In this document: in pieces, positions 50,840-57,033 of the stretch | How positions within the stretch are numbered: position 1 is the first letter of the stretch | How the letters are laid out: every line of letters begins with the position of its first letter | Source of the DNA: Youngiibacter multivorans | GTDB lineage: Bacteria > Bacillota > Clostridia > Clostridiales > Clostridiaceae | Reading direction: 5' to 3' | NCBI RefSeq assembly: GCF_017873395.1 | Contig: NZ_JAGGKC010000027.1 | Span: 1-57,033 of the forward strand | Length of the DNA stretch: 57,033 nt | Made by a program: the position numbers and the translations under genes | Notes under the pieces: model-generated | Databases searched by the model: none | The model's input: the letters and a program-made list of their open reading frames with translations, nothing else | What the model was told of the DNA's origin: nothing

Positions 50840-51112
50840 TTGGTTACGCTCGAAGAGGCAAAGCAGTTTTTGAAAATAGATGGAGATGAGGACAATGCAC
50901 TCATCTCCTCTTTCATTAGTTCAAGTGAAGAAATATGTGAAAATATTCTAAGATTCCCACTGTCAGAGTTAACGGTTGTTCCTGAGTCAATTAGGCAGGC
51001 AGTTCTATACTGCATTGCTAACCTATACGAGAAGAGGGAAGATCTGAATATGAAGGAAGTCATCAATGTGATGATTGGTCTACTAAGCCCATACAGGAAA
51101 GATGGGTGGTAA
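50840..51112 (+). CDS. Phage head-tail connector (gp6-like)
   Basis: About 90 aa. The TTG at 50840 (giving MVTLEEAKQFLKIDGDEDN) is preferred because AAAGGTGGTG lies just upstream; GTG at 50828 or 50837 are alternatives. Segments LEEAKQFLKIDGDEDN and PESIRQAVLYCIANLYEKRED are the gp6-like adaptor signature. It attaches to the portal ring. The end overlaps or abuts the head-closure gene. Confidence 0.85.
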   Translation: MVTLEEAKQFLKIDGDEDNALISSFISSSEEICENILRFPLSELTVVPESIRQAVLYCIANLYEKREDLNMKEVINVMIGLLSPYRKDGW

Positions 51113-51114
51113 TC

Positions 51115-51441
51115 ATGACCATTGGTGAAATGAGACATAGGATAACAATTCAGAGAGTCACAATATCAACGAATGAGAATGGGTACGAGGTAGAAACTCC
51201 TGAAGTAATTAAGGAAGTGTGGGCCAAGGTGGCGAACCTTCATGGGAAGGAATACTTTGCAGCTAAGGCAGTACAAGCTGATAATACAGTGAAGTTCACC
51301 ATAAGGTATATGAGTGGGCTTGACCAGTCAATGCAGATCCATTTTCAAGGCAAGGTCTACAACATTACCGCCATCGATAACATCAAGTGTCGAAATGAGT
51401 ATATCGAGATTCAGGCTAAGGAGGTAGACTCCAATGGCTAA
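51115..51441 (+). CDS. Phage head closure protein (gp16/SPP1 family)
   Basis: 108 aa from ATG at 51115, with GGTGG just upstream. MRHRITIQRVTISTNENGYEV and EVWAKVANLHGKEYFAAKAV are typical. It plugs the head after packaging. The end overlaps the next gene by 8 nt. Confidence 0.88.
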   Translation: MTIGEMRHRITIQRVTISTNENGYEVETPEVIKEVWAKVANLHGKEYFAAKAVQADNTVKFTIRYMSGLDQSMQIHFQGKVYNITAIDNIKCRNEYIEIQAKEVDSNG

Positions 51442-51832
51442 AATCTCACTTGAAGGAATGCAGGAACTTATTGATAAGGTTAATAAGATTGGCGATATAG
51501 GTGAGGCCATTAAGAAAAGTGCCTTAAGTAAGGCTGGTGACCTTGTTAAGAACAGCATGGAAGGAAAAGCGCCTAGATCCAAGGATACAAAGAAGCATAT
51601 GGCAGACAATATAAAGGTATCCAAGAAAGAGAAGGGTGACGGGATAGATTTTGTGAGCATTGGTCCAACCAAGGATGATGCATCAGAATTCTTCTATTCG
51701 AAGTTTACTGAATTTGGCACATCAAAGATTCCGGCTCAGCATTGGGCTGAAAAGTCACTTAAGGAAAACCAAAGTGAAATTAATAATGTGATAAGAGAGG
51801 AACTTGAAAGGGGGCTAAAGGAGTTTGAATAA
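51434..51832 (+). CDS. HK97 gp10-like tail completion protein
   Basis: 132 aa, ATG inside the end of the preceding gene. Helical N-terminus (LEGMQELIDKVNKIGDIGEAIKK), then FVSIGPTKDDASEFFYSKFTEFGTSKIPAQHW, the conserved core of HK97 gp10 proteins. It joins head to tail. Confidence 0.88.
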   Translation: MAKISLEGMQELIDKVNKIGDIGEAIKKSALSKAGDLVKNSMEGKAPRSKDTKKHMADNIKVSKKEKGDGIDFVSIGPTKDDASEFFYSKFTEFGTSKIPAQHWAEKSLKENQSEINNVIREELERGLKEFE

Positions 51833-52154
51833 AAAGATATTAGATGCTCTTACTCCTCTTGGAGTCACTGTGAAATTCCAGAAGCATTCAGGAGCAGCAA
51901 GCCAATACATTACATTCCATGAATACTTCCAAGTAGGTGAAGCATACGAAGACGATGAGGAAAGCCTGACAGGAAGATATTTACAGGTTGATATATGGTC
52001 AAAGATTGATTATGAAATCCTAGTAATTCAAGTGAAGAATCAGATGAAGAACGCTGGTTTTACTCGAATAGACGAAGCTGATCTCTATGAACCAGATACC
52101 AGGATTTACCATAAGGCGCTTAGATATTACTACCTAGAAGAAAGAGAGGGATAA
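51825..52154 (+). CDS. Tail completion/terminator-like protein
   Basis: 109 aa, TTG start overlapping the previous stop by 8 nt. ILDALTPLGVTVKFQKHSGAASQYITFHEYF, DIWSKIDYE and DLYEPDTRIYHKALRYYYLE resemble DUF3168-type tail terminator proteins. It ends one nt before the major tail gene start. Confidence 0.8.
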   Translation: MNKKILDALTPLGVTVKFQKHSGAASQYITFHEYFQVGEAYEDDEESLTGRYLQVDIWSKIDYEILVIQVKNQMKNAGFTRIDEADLYEPDTRIYHKALRYYYLEEREG

Positions 52155-52155
52155 A

Positions 52156-52728
52156 ATGCCTAGACAAATAGGACTTAAAGATATTCACATCGCTACTGTA
52201 ACAAAGGACGACGGCACTGGCGCAACATATGGAGTTCCAGAGAAGCTTGAGAGAGCGATTAGTGCTAAAATATCACCAAAAGTAAACTCAGAAAACATCT
52301 ACTCTGATGATATTGTGGAGGACGTTATTTCAGCATTTGACAGTGTGGAAGTTGAGATAGAGCTGAACCAGCTTTCCTTGACAAGTAGAGCCACGCTCCA
52401 GGGAGCAAAGGTAGTTAAGGGTGTTCTCATTGAAAGTAAGGATGATATACCACCGACCATTGCCATGGGATTCAAATCAAAGAAGGCCAATGGGAAGTAC
52501 AGGTTTGTATGGCTTCTAAAGGGTAAGTTCGAGCTGACATCTGATGAGTTTGACACTGAAGCAGGGAAGCCTGCACCTAAGAGCTCAAAGCTTAAGGGTG
52601 CGTTCTTTGCCAGGGACTTCGATGGTAACTATAGGTTCATTTCTGATGAGGACGAAGTTGGTGCGGATCCAACAATAATCTCTGGATGGTTCACAGGAGT
52701 TCCTGCAGAGCCTACTGAAACCCCGTAA
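52156..52728 (+). CDS. Phage major tail protein, phi13 family
   Basis: 190 aa, ATG behind AGAGGG. PRQIGLKDIHIATVTKDDG, NSENIYSDDIVEDVISAFDSVEVEIEL and SGWFTGVPAEPTETP are characteristic of phi13-type tail tube proteins. It polymerises to form the tail tube of a siphovirus. In related phages the tail chaperone gene follows; here a 2-kb cargo gene comes between. Confidence 0.88.
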   Translation: MPRQIGLKDIHIATVTKDDGTGATYGVPEKLERAISAKISPKVNSENIYSDDIVEDVISAFDSVEVEIELNQLSLTSRATLQGAKVVKGVLIESKDDIPPTIAMGFKSKKANGKYRFVWLLKGKFELTSDEFDTEAGKPAPKSSKLKGAFFARDFDGNYRFISDEDEVGADPTIISGWFTGVPAEPTETP

Positions 52729-52914
52729 TTTCAGAAAATTATATGGCTCGAAGCTAGACTATCTTTTGTTATCATACTAATCATGTTAATTTATGATTAT
52801 AATAGAAATATATGAACTCAAGGATTAGTAATATACGACGATGTTTTAATTCATAGTATAGCCTTGATTTGAGTTGATTAATGTTGTGCTAAGATAGCAA
52901 GGGGGCTACGTTAA
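52729..52914. promoter_or_regulatory. AT-rich promoter region of the DUF262 gene
   Basis: About 190 AT-rich nt after the major tail gene, unlike the tightly packed neighbours. TGCTAAGAT at 52887-52895 looks like an extended -10, with no good -35 at the proper distance. GGGGG before TTG 52915 can serve as the ribosome site. Confidence 0.45.
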
Positions 52915-54990
52915 TTGCAAACACTAGAGTCATTAAAGAGTATATTTAAAGACAGGGTATTTAAAATTCCAGATTACCAGCGAGGATATGCCTGGCAAGA
53001 GAGACAATTAAAGGATTTCTGGGAAGATATTGTAAACCTTCCGGATGACAGATTTCACTATACTGGGTTATTGTCACTGAAACAAGTTGCAAAAAAAGAC
53101 TATGAATCAAAGAATTGGACATCTGAAAGATGGCTAATCCAAGATAGAGCGTTTAGGCCATTCCATATTGTAGATGGACAGCAGCGACTCACTACATTTG
53201 TTATCTTTATTAATGAAATACTTAACTTAATAAAGTCGTTACCGGAAAATGCAGATAAGACCGATGAAAATATCTTTATTGGGACATTTTCACTGAAGCA
53301 AATAAAAGAAGAGTACCTAGTGGTTCAGATGCCTCCAAAGTATATTTTGAATACTTACAAGTTTGGCTATGAAGAGGACAATCCTAGTTTTAAATATCTT
53401 AGGCATAGGATTTTGGGGGAGCCTGATGGAGGCAGTATCACAGAAACTTTCTATACATTAAATCTGGAAAATGCAAAGCGGTTTTTTAAAGATAATCTGG
53501 CAAATTATTGTAAAACATATGGGATTTCAGAGCTTGAACTGCTTTTTAAAAAAGTAACTCAAAATCTAATGTTTAATATGCATGAAATTGGTGACGATTT
53601 TGACGTTTTTGTTGCATTCGAAACAATGAATAATCGTGGTAAAAAACTCTCAAATCTTGAGCTTCTCAAGAATAGATTAATATATTTGACCACGCTTTAC
53701 GAGCCGTATGAAATTACGGATGATGAAAGGGCGGTTCTACGAGACGATATTAATAATGCATGGAAGGATGTTTATTATCAGCTGGGAAGAAATAAGCAAA
53801 AACCCCTTTCAGACGATGATTTCCTAACTGCACATTGGATTATGTATTTTCAGTATACAAGGCAAAAGGGAGATGACTATATTAAATATCTTCTTGAAGA
53901 AAAGTTCTCTCCACAAAATATTTTCAATAAGACTGAAGTTAAGTTGGATTCAATTACAACCATAACAGAAGTAAGAGATCAAGTTGGTGAGGAAGAAATA
54001 GAAGAAAATGGTATTGATGATAAGCCGATTTTTCAATCGAAACTTTCCCCGAAAGAAATCTCGGATTATGTGAAGAGCCTTCAGTCAGCAGCAGTACACT
54101 GGTATAATTCATTTAATCCACTAAATAATTCAGAACTCACTGCAACTGAACAACTTTGGCTTGATAGACTTAACAGAATTGGAATTGCCTATTTTAGGCC
54201 CCTTGTTGTTGCATCATATCTCAGATCGGATATCAATTCTCGAAGCAGGGTGAAGCTATTCAAGGAGATTGAGAGATTCATATTCATAGCTTTTAGGTTA
54301 GGCCGAGCATTTTCTTCTTATAGAAATAGTGAATACTATAGGCTTACTAAACTACTTCGTAGTGGAAATGTAACCATTGACTACATATGCAATACTCTAC
54401 GTAGTCGTGTTGAAGACTGGATGAGTCCGGCAACTGCATTTGATACGCAATCGTTCAAGACCTATATTGCTAGAAACTATAAGAACGGCGGTGGTGGTTT
54501 TTATTGGTGGAATGGGCTGCATTACTTTCTTTATGAGTATGAGCAAGAAAAGGTTAGGCAAAACGGCAATCCCAAAATTGACTGGACCTTATTTGTGAAA
54601 AGTGAGAAAGACAAAGTATCAATTGAACATGTATATCCGCAAACTGCTGATAATCCATATTGGAATAAAGCATTTAAAAAATATAATGCACAGCAAAAGG
54701 TTTATCTGACTGGTTCATTGGGGAATCTATTGCCATTGTCGAGCAGTAAGAACTCTAGTCTTCAAAATGATAGTTTTCCTGACAAGAAGTCACCAAAGGG
54801 AAAATCACACAAAGGCTATACAGATGGCTCTCACAGTGAAATTGAAGTAGCTGCTTATAAGGATTGGGATGCTAATGCCGTTTTAGAGCGTGGGTTGCTC
54901 TTGCTTGATTTTATGGAAAAAAGATGGGATATTAAATTCACTTCTAATGAGGACAAGAAAGATGTGTTGTTCCTTAACTTCATAAAATAA
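52915..54990 (+). CDS. DUF262/DUF1524 (GmrSD-like) protein, prophage-borne defence gene
   Basis: 691 aa, TTG start behind AAGGGGGC. The N-terminal DUF262 (ParB-like, NTP-using) domain has IPDYQRGYAW (18-27) and DGQQRLTT (87-94), with FETMNNRGKKLSNLELLKNRL later. The C-terminal DUF1524 has an HNH-type nuclease core, IEHVYPQ (His572), N, and GSLGNLLPLSSSKNSSLQN. The single-chain form of GmrSD-type enzymes cleaves modified phage DNA; related proteins act in BREX- and Ssp-linked systems. It is inserted between tail genes and is AT-richer than them, so it is cargo rather than a structural gene. Confidence 0.85.
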   Translation: MQTLESLKSIFKDRVFKIPDYQRGYAWQERQLKDFWEDIVNLPDDRFHYTGLLSLKQVAKKDYESKNWTSERWLIQDRAFRPFHIVDGQQRLTTFVIFINEILNLIKSLPENADKTDENIFIGTFSLKQIKEEYLVVQMPPKYILNTYKFGYEEDNPSFKYLRHRILGEPDGGSITETFYTLNLENAKRFFKDNLANYCKTYGISELELLFKKVTQNLMFNMHEIGDDFDVFVAFETMNNRGKKLSNLELLKNRLIYLTTLYEPYEITDDERAVLRDDINNAWKDVYYQLGRNKQKPLSDDDFLTAHWIMYFQYTRQKGDDYIKYLLEEKFSPQNIFNKTEVKLDSITTITEVRDQVGEEEIEENGIDDKPIFQSKLSPKEISDYVKSLQSAAVHWYNSFNPLNNSELTATEQLWLDRLNRIGIAYFRPLVVASYLRSDINSRSRVKLFKEIERFIFIAFRLGRAFSSYRNSEYYRLTKLLRSGNVTIDYICNTLRSRVEDWMSPATAFDTQSFKTYIARNYKNGGGGFYWWNGLHYFLYEYEQEKVRQNGNPKIDWTLFVKSEKDKVSIEHVYPQTADNPYWNKAFKKYNAQQKVYLTGSLGNLLPLSSSKNSSLQNDSFPDKKSPKGKSHKGYTDGSHSEIEVAAYKDWDANAVLERGLLLLDFMEKRWDIKFTSNEDKKDVLFLNFIK

Positions 54991-55014
54991 AAAAATACAT
55001 ACGATATGAATAAT

Positions 55015-55046
55015 GAAAGGATTTGCGATAAGTAAGTCCTTTTTTC
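55015..55046 (+). terminator. Terminator between DUF262 gene and tail chaperone
   Basis: AAAGGATT pairs with AAGTCCTTT with one wobble pair and a short loop, followed by TTTTCTTTG. It closes the cargo transcript, or belonged to the original end of the major-tail gene. Confidence 0.6.
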
Positions 55047-55074
55047 TTTGGGAAAATCAGAAGGAGGATACGAA

Positions 55075-55419
55075 TTGAAAGGCAAAGAGTTGAAGGACAA
55101 GGGTATCAAGTTTACCCTTAATGAAAAGGATTATGAGCTTAAATTTAATTTGAACACATTCTGCGAGCTGGAGGACATATATGGAGACCTGAACAAAGCT
55201 TTTGAAGATCTTCAGAGGATGAAGATCAAGGCTGTGAGAGCCCTGGTATATGCTGCAGTTAAGGTTGAGGATGATTCGGTAACTTTGAAAAGCGTTGGTT
55301 CACTTCTAGGCTTAGATGATCTTGAAAGGCTCGGAACAGTAATTAATAAAGCTTTAAGCATAGCAATGCCTGAGGTTGATGAAACCTCGGGGGAAGTGAA
55401 AGCCACTCAGGTTCCATAG
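55075..55419 (+). CDS. Tail assembly chaperone gpG
   Basis: 114 aa, TTG behind AAGGAGGA; longer upstream starts contain that site. The protein (ELKDKGIKFTLNEKDYELKFN, ALVYAAVKVEDDS, LGLDDLERLGTVINKAL) matches the small alpha-helical gpG-type chaperone that binds the tape measure. The following frame at -1 encodes gpT, so the shorter form and a longer gpGT product are expected. Confidence 0.85.
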   Translation: MKGKELKDKGIKFTLNEKDYELKFNLNTFCELEDIYGDLNKAFEDLQRMKIKAVRALVYAAVKVEDDSVTLKSVGSLLGLDDLERLGTVINKALSIAMPEVDETSGEVKATQVP

Positions 55420-55589
55420 ATTGGAGTTGGGAGTGGCTTTACTATTTGGGGACTGTGATCCTCAAGATGACAGAGGAGCAGTTCTGGAAAAGTACTCCAC
55501 GTAAGCTACATGGGCTGTTCAGAATCTACAAGGCAGTAAATGGCATTGATGACAACAGCGTCGACACAATTGACAATATTCCATTGTAA
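55383..55589 (+). CDS. gpT part of tail chaperone, read by -1 frameshift
   Basis: The -1 frame opens at 55383 inside gpG and runs through SIDWSWEWLYYLGTVILKMTEEQFW, then STPRKLHGLFRIYKA to TAA at 55587-55589. It has no ribosome site near a start codon. The EEQFW and TPRKL signatures are those of gpT. The frameshift must occur between 55383 and 55416; the GGGGG run at 55389-55393 (codons TCG GGG GAA) is the best slippery candidate. The fusion gpGT guides tail assembly. Confidence 0.75.
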   Translation, partial: NLGGSESHSGSIDWSWEWLYYLGTVILKMTEEQFWKSTPRKLHGLFRIYKAVNGIDDNSVDTIDNIPL

Positions 55590-55603
55590 AGGAGGTGGTA
55601 AAT

Positions 55604-57033
55604 TTGGCTGGAGGAAGCAGTACAGTAGTAGCAAGAATAGGACTTGATGATACAGGATTCCAGGAAGGAGTCAATAAGATCCAGAGAAGCCTTAAGCTTG
55701 TGCAGAGCGAATTTACCGCAGCCAGTGCAAAGCTTGGTGACTTCGGGAAATCAGCTGAAGGATTGAAGCTTAAGGCTGACAGCCTGAATCAGCAGATTGA
55801 GATACAGAAGGGAAAGGTCGAAGCGCTCTCTAAGAGTTACCAGGAAAGTGTAGAGAAAAAAGGTGAGGACACCAAGGCTTCTGAAAACCTGAAGATTAAG
55901 CTTAACTATGCCAATGCTGAACTCAGCAAGATGCAGCAAGAACTGAAAGATACATCGGAGGAGCTAAAGAAGAAAACCTCTGTCTGGAACACTTTGTCTG
56001 AAGCCTTGGATAAAGCCGGCGATAAGATGAAGGCTGTCGGTGAGAAGATGCAGTCAGTAGGTAAAAACCTATCAACTGCTGTGTCTTTACCAATCCTCGG
56101 CATAGGAACCGCTGCTACAAAGATGGCTATGGATGCAATAGAATCAGAGAACCTCTTTGAAGTATCTATGGGTGGACTTGCAGGAGAGGCTAGAGGCTGG
56201 TCCGAAGAGATGTCCAAGGCGCTTGGCCTTAATGCATACAATGTAAGGAGCAATGTGGCTACCTACAACGCTATGCTGACATCTATGGGTCTTGCATCAG
56301 ATGAATCGTTAGGAATGTCAGAAGGCTTGACTAAGCTGGCCTATGATATGGCATCCTTTTACAACCTTAGTCCTGATGAAGCTTTCAATAAGCTAAGAGC
56401 TGGTATTTCTGGTGAGGCAGAGCCGCTTAAGGCGCTTGGAATACTCGTTAATGACAACACAATAAAGACCTATGCATATACCCATGGAATAGCAAAGCAA
56501 GGTGAAGAACTCACCGAAGCTCAGAAGGTTCAAGCTAGGTATGGTGTGATCCTCGATTCAACCAAGAATGCCCAGGGAGACCTGGCTAGAACTATGGACA
56601 GCCCAACTAATAAGATAAGAGCAATGAAGGAACAGGCTGAGCTAATAGGAATTCAGTTCGGTCAAATACTCATACCGATACTTGAAAGCCTGATCGGCAT
56701 AGTCAAACCGCTCATGGACAGTTTCCAGGGTCTCTCAAAGGAACAACAGGAGATGATTGTGAAGGTTGCCCTTGTTGCTGCCGCTGTGGGGCCAGTGATC
56801 CTTGTCATAGGTAAGGTAGTATCAATCGTTGGCGCGGCAGTGTCGGCCTTCAGTGCAGTTTCTGGGGCAATATCTGCAGCAGGAGGAGTCATAGCAATAA
56901 TAACCGGGCCAATAGGAATTGCTGTTGCTGCAATCGGCGGACTCATAGCAGTGGGTGTGCTTTTGTATAAGAATTGGGACATCGTTAAAGCCACTGGAAT
57001 CAGTGTCTGGAATGGAGTAACTAACACAGTATC
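55604..57033 (+). CDS. Phage tail tape measure protein (partial, cut by window end)
   Basis: TTG start 8 nt behind AAAGGAGGTGG; the frame is open for the remaining 476 codons. The N-terminus (STVVARIGLDDTGFQEGV) and the long coiled coil (residues 25-130) lead to a GKNLSTAVSLPILGIGTAATKMAMDAIESENLFE segment and then hydrophobic helices (VALVAAAVGPVILVIGKVVS, IITGPIGIAVAAIGGLIAV), the usual tape-measure layout. It sets tail length and is later injected. Confidence 0.93.
   Translation, partial: MAGGSSTVVARIGLDDTGFQEGVNKIQRSLKLVQSEFTAASAKLGDFGKSAEGLKLKADSLNQQIEIQKGKVEALSKSYQESVEKKGEDTKASENLKIKLNYANAELSKMQQELKDTSEELKKKTSVWNTLSEALDKAGDKMKAVGEKMQSVGKNLSTAVSLPILGIGTAATKMAMDAIESENLFEVSMGGLAGEARGWSEEMSKALGLNAYNVRSNVATYNAMLTSMGLASDESLGMSEGLTKLAYDMASFYNLSPDEAFNKLRAGISGEAEPLKALGILVNDNTIKTYAYTHGIAKQGEELTEAQKVQARYGVILDSTKNAQGDLARTMDSPTNKIRAMKEQAELIGIQFGQILIPILESLIGIVKPLMDSFQGLSKEQQEMIVKVALVAAAVGPVILVIGKVVSIVGAAVSAFSAVSGAISAAGGVIAIITGPIGIAVAAIGGLIAVGVLLYKNWDIVKATGISVWNGVTNTV

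Overview
The window looks like a chromosomal segment of a low-GC anaerobic Bacillota, most likely class Clostridia. Three things suggest this: strong AGGAGG-type ribosome binding sites with frequent TTG and GTG starts, a clostridial-style thiolase/Bcd/Etf butyrate operon, and a Firmicute-type siphovirus prophage. The species cannot be told from the sequence alone. No rRNA, tRNA or CRISPR array was seen.

Layout: (1) 1-1240 holds remnants of serine recombinases on both strands. (2) 1580-3705 holds a flavin-reductase-like protein and an OFA-type MFS carrier. (3) 4129-12861 is a C4 acyl-CoA operon: thiolase, FabG/PhaB-type SDR reductase, acyl-CoA dehydrogenase, EtfB, EtfA, MaoC-type hydratase and a fused acyl-CoA:acetate/3-ketoacid CoA-transferase. 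A LysR-type regulator follows at 13225. The operon is interrupted by an AT-rich YczE-like membrane protein gene, next to a crotonase gene that has lost its N-terminal half. FabG-type reductases and MaoC hydratases normally act on (R)-3-hydroxyacyl-CoA, so the surviving genes form a complete route from acetyl-CoA to butyryl-CoA and butyrate through the R enantiomer. (4) 14160-16650 has a structured, terminator-bearing spacer with a 13-bp direct repeat and a secreted MucBP/propeller-like protein.

(5) 16750-28220 is a defence island. It contains a uracil-DNA-glycosylase-like protein, a McrA-like HNH endonuclease with one internal stop, a type I restriction-modification system (HsdR plus an HsdM-HsdS fusion with a single target-recognition domain) ending in an overlapping Abi_C protein, an Mrr-type restriction enzyme, two unrecognised genes, and a nuclease-helicase gene split by a frameshift at a run of nine A.

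(6) About 28420 to the window end is a cos-type siphovirus prophage, cut off in its tape-measure gene. It opens with a putative early promoter overlapped by two GAAC-N4-GTTC operators. Replication genes follow: SNF2 helicase, a putative ssDNA-binding protein, family-A DNA polymerase, DUF4406-like protein, DUF927 primase-helicase, VRR-NUC and a DUF1492/ArpU-like regulator. Next come a tandemly duplicated late-control region, an HNH gene, a probable cos site, a ParB-methylase, the terminase genes with an intervening homing endonuclease, portal, protease, capsid, connectors, major tail protein, a frameshifted tail chaperone pair and the tape measure. Cargo genes sit inside the structural operon: a promoter-bearing moron cassette (45130-47120) and a 691-aa DUF262/DUF1524 (GmrSD-like) protein (52915-54990). 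The left end shows decay: two frameshifts in the helicase and a missing ATG start in the next gene. The integrase and lysogeny genes are not in the window.
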